A stretch of DNA of 64,000 nt, taken from Merluccius polli. Lineage: Eukaryota; Chordata; Actinopteri; Gadiformes; Merlucciidae. Location: the NCBI GenBank assembly GCA_030340625.1, contig JAOPHQ010002054.1, forward strand, positions 26,046 to 90,045, in the 5' to 3' direction. Every line of letters starts with the position of its first letter. Positions within the stretch are counted from its first letter, which is position 1. Position numbers and translations under genes: made by a program. Under the pieces are notes generated by a model. It saw only the letters and a program-made list of their open reading frames with translations. It was not told where the DNA came from and searched no databases. Positions 47,938-58,888 of the stretch are shown here, one piece after another.

Positions 47938-48019
47938 GTTACTACTACTACTTCTACTACTATTACTACTACTATTACTACTACTACTACTACTACTACT
48001 ACTGTTACTACTACTACTT

Positions 48020-48052
<33 letters not shown>
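47890..48052 (+). repeat. (ACT)n microsatellite with interruptions
   Basis: More than 50 ACT units over about 160 bp, interrupted periodically by GTT, TCT and ATT. The interruption pattern 'ctgttactactactacttct' occurs twice, so part of the array was duplicated as a block. Confidence 0.95.
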
Positions 48053-48053
<1 letters not shown>

Positions 48054-49259
48054 GAAGAATCAGTATCAGTAATGGCTTCCTGAAAGAGAGAATATTATTT
48101 AACCGGGACTAGTTTGATAACACAGACACCCTTCCTGTCATCTGCACTCACCTCGGATCAATCATATCCCTGAATGTTGGGTTCTTCAGACCATTGAGCA
48201 CGCATAAGTAATGATAATTAAATTATAATTACATTTCTGGTTTCAAGTAGCAACGTGTCCTTGAAAATAACAAGGACATTTGAATAAGGCAGTCTGGAGG
48301 CAATTTGTTCACTGGTTCCGGTTGAATGCTTTAACAAATATATATTTTGTAGCTTTGCACTCGTATTTTAAGTAGGCTCATTCAGCGCTGTCCTTTGTAA
48401 TGGGCCTCAAACTACACTGCGTATTCTGTGGAAGCTGCTTTCTATTCTTCCACTCTTCCCTTGGCATAGGACACCACAGTTGGTACCCATGCAAAAAAAA
48501 AAGAAAGACACATTTAATCTACACATTTACTTACTACATATTCCTAAGAGCCTGCGGTGTGCACTGACTTATTCATATACATATTCTCCGTTTGATCAGT
48601 GACGGTTTCTTCCATGTCAGGGATGGCCTATCCATCATGTTTCGTCAGCTGTCAGGGGGGAAAATACTATGAAAGGCTCCCTGCCACGCATGGGTTGAGC
48701 CGCTCTGGTAGTCCATGAAGAAACACGCGCTGGGCAGCCCCAGGTCAGCGGAGGATTCATCGGGAAAATTAGACGAAGGACGGATGGGCGGACCGAAAAA
48801 AACCACGAAAGGACCCACCGTTATGAGGTGGAGGACGAAAGTGAGAGAGAAACAAAAACAAAAAAGAAAAGGGGGTGGGTTCGATGTCCGTTAGATTGAT
48901 TTCAGTTATTAAGAAAAGGCGGTTCATTCAGAGCGAAGAGAGGTCACACCGGACAAACCGAAGATATGTGACATCCTATAGAGTCGGGGTGTGATGTCAA
49001 TCCGCACTCAAGTGTGCCACAAACCGCTTGGATGGGCTGCAACTTCCTAAAATATTGCATTAAAACTGCAGCTCAAGTAACCACATGCCTGATAGCTACT
49101 GGTGTTTTTCAGATACATGAGCAGGTTGAGGTTCGGCTTCTTGTTCAGGACGCCTACAGGCAGACTGCGGACACTGGGGGTCGAACCCAGTATACCTTTG
49201 GCCGGGAGCCAAACAGCCTATAGCACTGCTTACTTACCTCACTATATCCTTAAGAAAAC
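48053..49259. other. Intergenic DNA with a dispersed repeat fragment
   Basis: 48600-48960 is unique and repeat-poor. Around 49100-49230 lies a repeat fragment ('cttgttcaggacgcctacag', 'actgggggtcgaacccagta') related to 42309-42500. No gene seen. Confidence 0.55.
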
Positions 49260-50080
49260 AAAATGCACGCTAGCCCCCCGCGAGACGTCGTTAGCCGACA
49301 TTACCCAAGGTCAAGAAACGCGCGTTTAGAGGCCGGCAAAGAACACGCAGGCAACGCATCCCGTAAAAACCCCATCTGCGCAAAGTGTGTAACGTATAGT
49401 AATCCGCTCCGGCGGCAATCTTTATCTATTAACGAGAGCCATGTAATCATCGAGGAAATCATTGCGTGGATTGCATGCAGCAATCCGTTGATGTGCCTCC
49501 TCCTCCTCCTCCTCTGCGGCGGCGGCGCCCCGTGAAACAATCAAGCGCGCGCCGTCGAATCAGAGGGCATTTTGTTCCCTCACAACACTTGGCGAGCCAT
49601 TGATTCCAACCAACGGTCCCCCGTAGCCGCGGGGCACCGAGACGCGGCTCATTAACGCCGCCGCCGCCGCCGCCGCTTTATCAGGAAGGGAGAGGAGAGA
49701 GGGGGAAAGAAGAAGAAGAAAAAAAGGTCAATTGAAGAGATTGATATCCTTTTCTATGCGTAGTATTACGGAGAGTATTACTTGAGCACTTCCGACCATG
49801 AATCAAGCTGACTTTTGCTGCCGCCGCCGTGTCGGGAAAGAGGGGCGAATGCGAGAGTAGGTCCGAGTGATAATGTCGTTATTTTGTGTGCGTATGGAAG
49901 GCGGCGTCGCTGTAAAACATCCCGCCACGACGGCGGCCCGCGCCACGTCCGCCCGGGCGGCGGGGAGTAAATGCTGAGACTGTGAATCAGTGGCAGTTTA
50001 TGGGTTCTGCGGCGGCGAGAGGGATGACGCTACTCCCGGGGATTAGCATGGCGGCGGACTGTTTGTTAAAAAACGTTGAA
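49260..50080. promoter_or_regulatory. CpG-rich island without a visible exon
   Basis: Contrasting with its AT-rich surroundings, this interval is dense in CG dinucleotides: cggcggcggcgccccgtg near 49519, ccgccgccgccgccgccgct at about 49658, and cgcccgggcggcggggag near 49950. Fish CpG islands usually mark promoters or constitutive regulatory elements. The ORFs are not recognisable and I see no start exon of a known gene. It is 4.3 kb downstream of GXYLT1's last exon and 29 kb beyond PDZRN4. Confidence 0.5.
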
Positions 50081-51005
50081 TCGACGGTGATTGAAGTAGC
50101 GGTGGGGGATATTGGTTTGTGATTCGTTTTAAATATGAAATTGAAACTGTAGGATAGCCACACTTGATCGCTCCTTGTACGCCGCCAAGCTGAGAACGTG
50201 AACGTAGTCGAAAAATAAACATGTTGTTTATACAATAAATGATTATTCGTCAGGTCAGAGTGAACGGTAAACAGTTTGGCGAACGCTACACCCGTTTAGC
50301 GGAGAGTTTCCGCTAAGCCGCACGCGGTGTAAGTGTGCTTCACACTGGGACCGCACGCGGCTCTCTTGACTTGGCCTTCATTTCCATTTTATTTCCATAC
50401 GCGCACATACTATATATCTCATCGGCTCCTGCTTACAGTAGCAAATTAACTGTTCGGCATGATAAAGAAGACCTCATGCATAGCTAATGCTAACGAGTAA
50501 ATTATATGAATTGTTTTAGAGGCTGACTTATCAGCACTATTCTACCTATCTCAGCAGCGCTGGCAGATGGATTATGGTAAATGTGCTCCCCTCTCCCTCA
50601 AAGGCCCTCCGCTCATCCCCCTGCAGCCATGATATAAAGGGTGGGAGAGACATGGAGATATCGGTGCTACTCCGCTAGTTTCTCCAACACCAGACTCCAA
50701 GAAACGGAAAAAGGGAAATGGACGTCGAGTAGTAGTACTGTTCACGTACGGGTCATGTGTTGGAATAATAGAAAAGCAGCATTTCAACGGAAAAAGGGAA
50801 ACACAGGTTTTATGATGTTTTTGACAACCCGGTACTGATGTGTGACCCGCCGCCGTATCACGGGTCACATCCCCCACTCCCTCTGAAGCCTGAACTCCTC
50901 GCCGGACCGCCGAGTCCAGGAAGGTCGGAAAAGCTCTTTCAAGTTGGAAGTTTTCTCAAATGAACTTTGTCACTAAAGTATAGTGGAAAAAGTATGTGCG
51001 TGAGT
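50081..51005. other. Intergenic DNA, no gene seen
   Basis: Unique-looking, moderately CpG-rich to about 50350, then ordinary composition. No exon supported. Confidence 0.55.
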
Positions 51006-51316
51006 ACCAAGGTTATTATCGTTTTTTCATTATCTAAAATAAAAATACAAACAATTATTTCCAAAACAAACGATAACTAACTGATGGATGGTTTTTCCTC
51101 TGAGTTTTAATTACGCAATACTTGTTCTGACCTCTTTCAATCTTGCCCCTAATAAATACTCCATATTAGAAAAAAAGACTGACATGAATACGAACTAAAG
51201 CATTTTCAAAAACTAGACTAAACTAGCAAACCCGCTTTAAAAACTAATAAAAAGAACGAAAAAACTAAATGAAAATAAAAAGTATTAAAAAAATGTCAAA
51301 CTATAATAACCTTGGT
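51006..51316. mobile_element. MITE-like element with 'accaaggttattat' termini
   Basis: Terminal inverted repeats accaaggttattat (left) and, at the right end, ataataaccttggt. A 4-bp direct repeat 'gagt' flanks it (51002-51005 and 51317-51320). The 311-bp body is AT-rich without an ORF. A 4-bp duplication is too short to assign a superfamily with confidence. Confidence 0.75.
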
Positions 51317-53014
51317 GAGTTCTAGTTCAGTGTCTACAAACAAGTGCGGACAGGTTTTGATGCTCAAGATGCATCCTAAAATCCTAAAATCACTTATTCA
51401 GTTCCTTTCATCTTCCAATGTTCAATTCAATCCATCAGCACAGAATGGTATTTTAAATGATAATTTCATAATCATCAAAAATGCTTAAATTATTCACTCA
51501 TATTAGACTGAAAAGACGGTCACATCTCGTAAAAAGATGTGATTTCACATTTCCATGTATTGTAAGTTTGTTAAATGGGCTGACCTCTCCTCTGAACACA
51601 GTGCAAGTATGTACAAATCATTACTTCGTTCTTGTATGGCAAAGTCAGAATATTATGATAATAACTGTCACAAGCAACATCTTTTATTTAGAGGGAGACG
51701 AGCAACCAGACTTAAACAACAGCCTCTTGCGTTCCAGCAAGAAAGACACTTACACATAACATGACCTTTCCCTTTCTCACGCATCCTGTTATACTCCGTG
51801 TCTTTCGCCATTGTTTTTTTGGCATTTTCCGAAAGTACTTCCAATGTAATTTATGTCTGTCTCTTTAAAGTGCTGCTGCACACCGGGGAAGCAAGGCACG
51901 CAAAGCAATAGCATGAATAATCCATTGGCAGTTCAGGTCAAAATGAAAGAAAGGAAATCAGACCTCAATTACCGTCACACTCACAGTGCAACCCCGTAGC
52001 ATTAGCCTTCTCACGCAAAAAAAGAGATTGTTTATTGTAAGCATCCATCTTGCGAGACGTGCCGACTGGTATTCAAATTAGACCAAATGAATGATTCCAG
52101 TGAATGGCTTCATCAGACTATTACTTGACCTGAAACAGCCATGAGAAAGTACTCATTATAGTCCAGTAAGTATCACTAATAACATGAGCGACAGGCAAGT
52201 ATTTCAACCTTACCATTCATCAACCCCACCATTCAATGTGCCGTTGCCACAGCTTGAAAACCTAAATATGTACATTTTGCTCGCAGGGTATCCACTGCTT
52301 TGCTTATTGGTTTAAAACATATATATATATAAGAATTAAGTATGCAGTTTATTAGATACTGAATTATTTATTCCATCATCCAAGTACTTGAAAATGTCGA
52401 TGTTGATGCTGCGGAAAGACGCATTTGAAAGGGTGGCATTAGAAGGAAATATTGAAACTTTCAGTAAAAAAAACCTTTCCTGGCTCTTTAAGAATTTAAA
52501 ATCCATCCAGTCCATCCGGCTGATTCGACGCACGTCTCCCAATCTGCCTGTGAAACGAAGGCCCAGAGGCTAAAGGCAGCATCACGTCAACTCTGTTTTT
52601 TTTTGGGCTAGCCAGCCAGTCTTTCTGAAGTCTTCACACACATTGATTTCTCATTTTGAGCTTACAGAAATCTCATTGGTCATGCATTATGCTTTCTGAG
52701 CAACAACCGTTGTCACCTTCAGTGGCGGCAAGCTTCACTAACTATGCAACATAACCAACACGCACCATTCTTTTGATGTCTTTCATAAACTATCACATTA
52801 ATTAAACTACAGTCAAGAACAATCAAAGAAGAGAACTAGATCTGGTACTCTATTGTTGTTTCTGTTAAAATCTGGACTTTATAACAACTTTTAAACATGT
52901 TGCCACAAAAAATGTACCTTTGTGAGCATGAATGACAGGTCATGATAAAAATTGATATACAACAATATTTTGGGAGCATAAAAAGTGTTTATTTAAGTGG
53001 AAATGTTCAATATT
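51317..53014. other. Intergenic DNA, no gene seen
   Basis: AT-rich, unique-looking. Open frames at 51481-51764 on two frames have no recognised motif. Confidence 0.55.
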
Positions 53015-53297
53015 TAAAGGGCCCCTATGTTACAACCTGGTGTGCGTGTGATTAGCCATTACAAGCCATTTCAAAATCTACCCGCTTGTGACATCACAAG
53101 TGGGAGTGTCCACCCAGATGTATAACAGCTAGATCAGTCTCCCAGCTTACTCAGTAGACTACCAACTGGTAGGCTTATCTATCCATCATACATCTGGGTG
53201 GACACTCCCACTGGTGATGTCACGAGAGGGCAGATTTTGAAATGGCGTGTAACGGGTAATCACACTCACACCTGCTGGTAAAATAGGGGATCCTTAA
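53015..53297. mobile_element. Foldback (hairpin) element
   Basis: The left end ttaaagggcccctatgttac and the right end ataggggatccttaa are inverted complements. The inverted arms continue inward for about 90-100 bp: gtgtgattagccattacaag / gtgtaacgggtaatcacac, catttcaaaatctaccc / agggcagattttgaaatg, gggagtgtccacccagatgt / acatctgggtggacactccc. The loop is about 60 bp (53124-53184). It could fold into a very long hairpin. No ORF. Confidence 0.85.
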
Positions 53298-54136
53298 AGT
53301 CAAATAAAGATTTTTAATAACCGCTGCAGCAAGGGTGGTTCACAAAAAAATAGAATAGTGCAAATTATTTCAGCATCACATTTGTACCATGAAATCTGAG
53401 TAGATTGTGACACTTTAATTAACTCTATGAATACATTGACCAACATGAAAACATTTATATTGAGAGGAGTACAATCATTTGTGATTTCTATCATTACTAT
53501 CTGAGTAAGGGAAAGCTTTTTCCTGCAGATGGAAGAAGCCTTCTAAAAACTGGTACCGTTACATGAGCCCCAACATCCAGGGAGAACAGGAATACATTTT
53601 GGAGTAATAATATAAATAAGATTATGGTATTGTAAAACTAATGCAACACTGGGGGCTTTGCATCAATTAGATTTAAAAATCCCATTTCTAGTACACATAA
53701 ATACACTGCCTGTAAGACCCACAGGCGCATACAATAATAATTATAATAACCATAATAATATGTAATAATTTAATCAATCATTCTAATATAATCATTCTAC
53801 ATTAACATTCACTGTGACATTCAATTCATTAAAGTACCCAAATGTACTTCCGTTTAAGAAGTAATGACATTGGTGAACGTGATTGTCAGTTTCTTTAGCC
53901 ATGAGGCAGTGGCAGCTGATTGTAAAAGATAAGGTTGGCTGGGCAAAGTGGTTTCAGTGCTTTTTCTTTCTGTACTAAAGAGGATATGTATATTTACCTG
54001 ATTTTGCCTCCATTAGACAGATACGTATCAATAACCGTCTCAAATAAAATACAAAAACAAAATGACACAGTCCCATGATGAGGCAGCTCTTAGAGCTAAT
54101 CACTACGCCCGCGTGCAGTGGGCAACCAATCGATTG

Positions 54137-54169
<33 letters not shown>

Positions 54170-54418
54170 CGTGCGTGCACGCGCGCGCGCGTGTGTGTGT
54201 GTGTGTGTATGTTTGTGTGTGTGTGTGTTGGGAGTGTATGAGCTTGGCTCATTAGGGGGAAAGCTGTGAATCTCCCCAAGAACCCCACCTCCCCCCCGGG
54301 CCCCCTGTTTAAAACATTCATAGCATCGACGCCTGACGGAAGAGAGGCATCAGTCATTGATGATGAAGTGGGACTGATGTGCCAAATGGGATGATCATCT
54401 TCATCATCACTGCGGTCA
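53298..54418 (-). other. GXYLT1 3' untranslated region and 3' flank (inferred)
   Basis: Downstream of the GXYLT1 stop on the minus strand. It contains a GT/CA microsatellite at 54138-54230. A minus-strand ATTAAA lies at 53769-53774 and could be the poly(A) signal, giving a 3' UTR of roughly 650 bp, but this is a weak inference. Confidence 0.4.
54138..54230. repeat. (GT)n / (CG)n microsatellite
   Basis: (GT)n, then gcgtgcgtgcacgcgcgcgc, then (GT)n again; alternating purine-pyrimidine throughout. It lies about 190 bp downstream of the GXYLT1 stop codon, probably inside the 3' UTR. Confidence 0.9.
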
Positions 54419-54580
54419 TCATCGTTGCCGTCTGTGTGCGTGTTGGGCGGACAGCACGCTGTGCTGGAGTCCCCTGGTAAACAGGTGGCTGGCCCTGCCA
54501 CAGTAGGTGTGTGTGGTGCTCTGTAGCGTCACTTTTAGAGGCTGCAGCAGAGAGCTCGCCATGTTTTCCCCAAACGGATA
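54419..54580 (-). CDS. GXYLT1: GXYLT1 terminal coding exon
   Basis: 53 residues plus TGA (54419-54421), read on the minus strand after acceptor gtcgtccccag. It starts YPFGENMASSLLQPLKVTLQ and continues STTHTYCGRASHLF, ending HRRQR. The 'LQPL...LQ.T.HTYCG' pattern matches the C-terminus of glucoside xylosyltransferases, which is poorly conserved after the CG. It joins in phase 0 to the AAG-ending exon at 57354. Confidence 0.88.
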   Translation of the reverse strand, partial: YPFGENMASSLLQPLKVTLQSTTHTYCGRASHLFTRGLQHSVLSAQHAHRRQR

Positions 54581-55989
54581 CTGGGGACGACAGCAAACAA
54601 ACACACAAACAAACAAACAAAAAAAAGAAGATGATGAGAGACAAAACACCTCGACAGAACTGATTCAGAGGATGCTACCCCAGTGATTCTCTGCTTGTTG
54701 AGCAGCCGCCATTTCTGGATTGCGTTCAGACTATTTTGTGGCAATTTCTGAAAACAATGGCGGCGCCCTCCCCCGCCATTTCAGGGTTCAGTGTCGAATG
54801 GGAAGCCCGTAAGACTCGCGCTATCCGACCAGAACCGTGATTGCCATCGCCGGTTCAAGACAACACTCTCATGCTAAGTTGTATTCATTTCTCTCAATTC
54901 AGAAGTTGAATATGAATAATGATTAAGTCGCAGGCTCAGTCAACACAATGAAAAGAATAGGCTGCATGGATAATGGACGTACGGCTTCGGGACATGAGGG
55001 AAGTCAAAAGCAGAAATGAAAGCCGACTGTATTGCTAGTTAATTGTATAGAGGCCAAAGCTCTTAAATCACGTCGCAGAATAACAAAGCGGGGCACTTTG
55101 GTATTCTAAAAGGGTATCTCCTGACTTTTTACTTCCACAGTAAATAAGGCAATAAATCACCGTTTTATGAGGTCTCCTCGGACTCTACTTCGGCCCGCGC
55201 ATTAGGTCACTAAAAGCACACTTGCTTTATCATCTTCCATGCGCGATAGCGGGCAATAAGGCCCCCATTAAAAATCTGCGTATTGATTTTCATGTTGATG
55301 CCGGCGGCGGCGTTGTCCACGCGGAACATCACGCCGTCCGAACGTTGCATCAGCACTAAAGGTTTTACAACTGCTACGGGTCTACCTTCGACTGGGGTAA
55401 TGGCCGGGGGTCTTTTATGGCCAGCGCCCGCCCCACTAGGTGGGCCGGGCCCGCCTTAGGGAGATGAGCTGACTAAGGAGATCTGGGTGAGGCGGGAAAC
55501 GAGAGTTTTCTTCCCGATTGGCTGGAAATTGAATCCAGCCTGCGGGGGCTGGAGAGGGGGAAGTGGTGGATGCTGCCGTTTGACTTCTAGAGTTGGGGCC
55601 GCTTTTAAGGAAGAAAAAAAAGGAGCGGTTTAGAATGAGGCTGTGGATGAAGCCAGATTGTCAACGCTGGCAAAAAAAAATTGAATTTTTTTTATTTTTT
55701 ATTTACAGAAGTGATTCATTGTTACAGCAAAAAAGCTTGGTTTCATGCATCGTCGGTACACCTGTAAACGTGTTTTATTTGTAATATAACTATTACTGCT
55801 GGCATATGCAGAATCAGTTGCCACTCCTTGAATAAACAGCTAGCTTCACCTTCATCGCTTCTGTTGACATAGTGTAAACAATGAATATTTACATATACCG
55901 GCTGCTGAAAATGGTAAAATAAGCTGTAAAAGCAAAGCCGCGTCCCGCCGGCATTGCGACATTCTCTTCTCAAAGGCACTTTTTTGGAG

Positions 55990-56235
55990 TACCGGAAAGA
56001 TATGAAAGAGACTTGGAAGAGGAGAGAGAGAGAGAGGATGAAGAGAGACAGAGGAAGAGGAGAGAGAAGACGAGGAAGATATTAGACTAGAGGTGGGAGA
56101 GACAGGAAGAGGGGAGACATGAAGAGGAGGAAGAGAACGATGAGCGAGAGGTAGAGGCGATGACATGACGAGGAGGAAGAGGAGAGGCAGAGGAAGAGGA
56201 GCGAGACAGGGAGTCGAGTGAAGAAGAGCGGCGGT
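55990..56235 (+). repeat. Polypurine (GA-rich) tract
   Basis: About 245 bp almost wholly of A and G on the plus strand (gaggagagagagagagagga and many gaggaagagg words), with scattered pyrimidines. In the transcribed minus strand sense it is pyrimidine-rich. Confidence 0.85.
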
Positions 56236-57237
56236 GAAACATCGAGGCCGCGGTGTTGGTCGCAGGCTACGCGCGCAGCACTTGTGTTTGTGCTGTCTGG
56301 GAGACGGATGGAGGCGTGGTGAGATGGGACGGGGGGAGGGGGGTGTAAAGGAGAGTGGCCCAGTAATGAAGCCTGCTCATTTACTTAATGGCTGAGAACA
56401 TTGCCCACACTGATAGTGGCCGGTCCGGAGCCCACAGCGCTAATGGATGGAGAGCGGCTAATGAAGCTCCCACCACCCCCCTATCTCCTCCTGCCTGCCG
56501 GTCTGCATACCAACCACTGAGCTCAAATAATCAACAGTTGAATTCCAAGAGCAGAGTGAAAGTGGGTCGCCAGCGGAGCAGTGTGCACGCGAGAGAGCGA
56601 GACAGAGAGAGAGAGAGAGAGAGACACACACACAGACAGACAGAGAGATGGCGGTGTTGCTCTCTGCGAGGCCCACATAAAAGCTCTCTGAAGATTCTGA
56701 CGCTGGAGGAAGAAACTCGCGGCGGACGAGTCGGCATTGTGGATGATGATGGGAAAAATGTGATATGTGATAATAATGTATTGACGTATTTGATATAGCG
56801 GTTCCACCTGGCCGTGACGGGCGGTTCTCTAAGTAGTTTGCTTAGAGTGCACTTTGATGACGGAAAGAGGCACTTGCAGGGCTCTGAAGCAGTACGGTCT
56901 GAACCTCCATTAATGTACAAAACTAAACACACAGGGTTATGGTCCTGTGCTTGGACCGGGATTATACAGAGGTCAGTGCAAATGGTCTCTTGTAGGAATG
57001 GGGTTTAGTGTGGGTTGAACACTGCAACTGCACTAGCTACACACTTACCTGCATCATATTTCATATTTTATCTTACAGTCATACATAGATGACCTTTGCC
57101 GTCTCATAAAAATATCAATGCACAGAGTGACCATGGTGTACTGCATATTTGATAATAAAACCACGAGAACTCTTTGAGTGAGGGGAGAAAACAATGTAGT
57201 TTTTACTGTTTAATCTAAGAACGCGCTCATGCACATG

Positions 57238-57251
57238 CACACACACACGCG

Positions 57252-57305
<54 letters not shown>
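57238..57305. repeat. (CA)n microsatellite
   Basis: About 30 CA units with a few CG interruptions at the left; (GT)n in the sense of GXYLT1, about 50 nt downstream of a splice donor. Confidence 0.95.
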
Positions 57306-57306
<1 letters not shown>

Positions 57307-57353
57307 CGAGCCATGGACGTCTGGGTCTCAGATCTCGGTGGAGATGTCCTTAC

Positions 57354-57526
57354 CTTTTGGATGGCTTCGTAGACAGCTCGGAACGCAGGCTGCTTGTCAT
57401 CATGGTAAACACCCCTGTTGCCATGGAGAATGAACACGCCTTCCTGCTCAGCCTGCTGACAGTTGCTGCCATAGATACAGTGGTCCGGACGGTAGTTCCA
57501 CTGGCATGGAAACACATACAGGCTTT
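57354..57526 (-). CDS. GXYLT1: GXYLT1 exon 6
   Basis: 173 bp between cctgtag and gtaagg. After completing a split Glu codon it reads SLYVFPCQWNYRPDHCIYGS, NCQQAEQEGVFILHGNRGVY and HDDKQPAFRAVYEAIQK. 'FPCQWNYRPDHCIYGSNC' and 'ILHGNRGVYHDDKQPAFRA' are signature segments of GXYLT proteins; the His-Gly in the latter corresponds to the conserved nucleotide-sugar-binding 'HGN' of GT8-family enzymes. Phase 1 at its start, phase 0 at its end. Confidence 0.96.
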
Positions 57527-57548
57527 CTACAGGACATAAGAGTAGTAC

Positions 57549-57592
57549 ATTTACATTTAAGGCATTCAGCAGATGCTTTTGTCTAAAGCGTA
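57549..57592 (+). repeat. Dispersed fish-type repeat fragment
   Basis: 'catttaaggcattcagcaga' then 'tgcttttgtctaaagcg'. Same family as the fragments at 19786, 42309 and 58431. It lies in the 186-bp GXYLT1 intron 5, only about 20 bp upstream of exon 6's acceptor in transcript sense. Confidence 0.6.
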
Positions 57593-57712
57593 ATAAACAC
57601 AGAGGGGAGTGAAACACATATCCAAAAAATGACAAGCATGATGATGGAGTGAAAACCGTCTTCGAATGCCTGCAGCTGTCAATCAATGCGCAACAGGCCC
57701 GGGGATGCCCAC

Positions 57713-57836
57713 CTGGGTTATGATTGAATATGATATTAAGCAGATCCTGGTCACCCCAGGTGATGTTGAGTTTGTACTTCTGGAGGAGGGGCATGAGCAT
57801 CTCCTCCCACCGTAGTTTAACAGATGTCATGTCGTT
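57713..57836 (-). CDS. GXYLT1: GXYLT1 exon 5
   Basis: 124 bp between ctaacag and gtgggc. Reads NDMTSVKLRWEEMLMPLLQK, then YKLNITWGDQDLLNIIFNHN and P, plus one base of a split codon. 'KYKLNITWGDQDLLNI' is a diagnostic conserved block of GXYLT1/2. Starts phase 0, ends phase 1. Confidence 0.96.
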
Positions 57837-58133
57837 CTGTTAGTGGGAAAACACATAAAAGATTAGTTAGGAGTAGTAATGTACATTCTCATATTATTAT
57901 TCTGCCTGCGCTTCAAAACCCAAAGAGGAAGGACAACAGTGACCTCTACTGGTTAACTCTGGTGGTACAGCAGCTAAACAATTTCTTTTGAGGTTTTACC
58001 CAAAATATTTGTATATATGTTTTCCAATGCAATCTAAAGTAAATATTTTAATTTGCCACAAAAATACACTAATACCCCAATATACATATACACATATAAC
58101 CCTAACCCTAAATATGTCACACAATCGAATTAC

Positions 58134-58385
58134 CTTAAAACGTTTCTCCCTGATTCTGGTCATGTTCATCAGCATGACCCCCGAGTTTACACCCGTCGCT
58201 CCGTAGTAAGGGTGGCGGGCAAAGCGGTTGTACCAGCCAATCCGCGGCTCCTCGTGCTCTGGCGCCATGGCGGCCAGGTGGCTGGCATCGAAGTGGGAGA
58301 GCAAGGCCCAGATCTCGTCCACAGGATGCAGGAAGAGGATGTCCGTGTCCACGTAGAGCACAGAGTCCACATCCTTCAGGATCAG
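58134..58385 (-). CDS. GXYLT1: GXYLT1 exon 4 (catalytic DXD motif)
   Basis: 252 bp (84 codons) between ttttgcag and gtaatt. Reads LILKDVDSVLYVDTDILFLH, PVDEIWALLSHFDASHLAAM, APEHEEPRIGWYNRFARHPY and YGATGVNSGVMLMNMTRIRE. 'YVDTDILFL' contains the Asp-Thr-Asp (DXD) motif that coordinates Mn2+ and UDP-xylose in GT-A fold enzymes. GXYLT1 is a Golgi type II enzyme that adds alpha-1,3-xylose to O-glucose on EGF repeats of Notch and similar proteins. Phase 0 at both ends. Confidence 0.97.
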
Positions 58386-58430
58386 CTGCAAAATGAGAGT
58401 ATATAAAAGTGTGTATTACTAATTTACAAT

Positions 58431-58510
58431 TGAGCAGATGCTTTTATCCAAAGCAACTTAGAGTGAATTCAGATACAGATCATTACAGTAGCAGGTAGGG
58501 GGTTTAGCAT
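58431..58510 (+). repeat. Dispersed fish-type repeat fragment
   Basis: 'gagcagatgcttttatccaa' then 'agcaacttagagtgaattca' and 'gatacagatcattacag'. It lies in GXYLT1 intron 3. Confidence 0.65.
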
Positions 58511-58555
58511 AACCGACTAGTTGAATGTTGACTGGAAGAGTAAATGACCCAGCAT

Positions 58556-58878
58556 TAAGGCCTACACACACCAAAGCTCAAGCGTAGCGTGCAAACGGAA
58601 GCAAAACTTTCTTGCGTCCTTGTATTCAAAACGCCAGGTGGAGGCACATTGTAGCCATTGAAACATTAATTAACATTGAAACATTAGTCAATTCATGGGC
58701 TTCTTTCTAAAGAAGAAAGACACCAGTTGAGAATCACTGAAGTAGACCCCACGCCAGTGCGCTCTGCGATGCACTTCCCCTCCGCCTGCGGTGTTGAAGT
58801 GCTCAAGGGAGTCGAATGAAAGCGAATGCGCAATACGCGTGCGCGCTACGCTTGAGCTTTGGTGTGCGGAGGCCTTTA
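58556..58878. mobile_element. Foldback/MITE-like element inside GXYLT1 intron 3
   Basis: The left end taaggcctacacacaccaaa followed by gctcaagcgtagcg is matched, inverted, by the right end cgctacgcttgagctttggt followed by gtgcggaggccttta. Total about 323 bp, no ORF. The right end is 10 bp from the splice donor of the exon at 58889-59020 (donor GT at 58888-58887). Confidence 0.85.
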
Positions 58879-58888
58879 TACAACTTAC

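Larger units (their letters stand above)
54581..57353 (-). other. GXYLT1 last intron
   Basis: 2.8 kb. It contains a purine-rich tract (about 55990-56235), an A/T run at 55671-55705, GA/CA repeats at 56601-56645, and a CA microsatellite (57238-57305) lying just inside the intron, about 50 bp from the donor. No other exon is needed to complete the frame. Confidence 0.75.

Noticed and set aside
49175..49220. tRNA gene suggested by a 'gtcgaaccca' B-box-like word
   Set aside because: No A box at the right distance and no cloverleaf; similar words occur in dispersed repeats at 42430 and 63040, so it is a repeat fragment.
55700..57353. Additional GXYLT1 exon between exon 6 and the terminal exon
   Set aside because: Exon 6 and the terminal exon join in phase 0 without loss relative to the family pattern; no candidate with conserved residues was seen between.
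58098..58112. Interstitial telomere repeat (aaccctaacccta)
   Set aside because: Only two units, which is compatible with chance.
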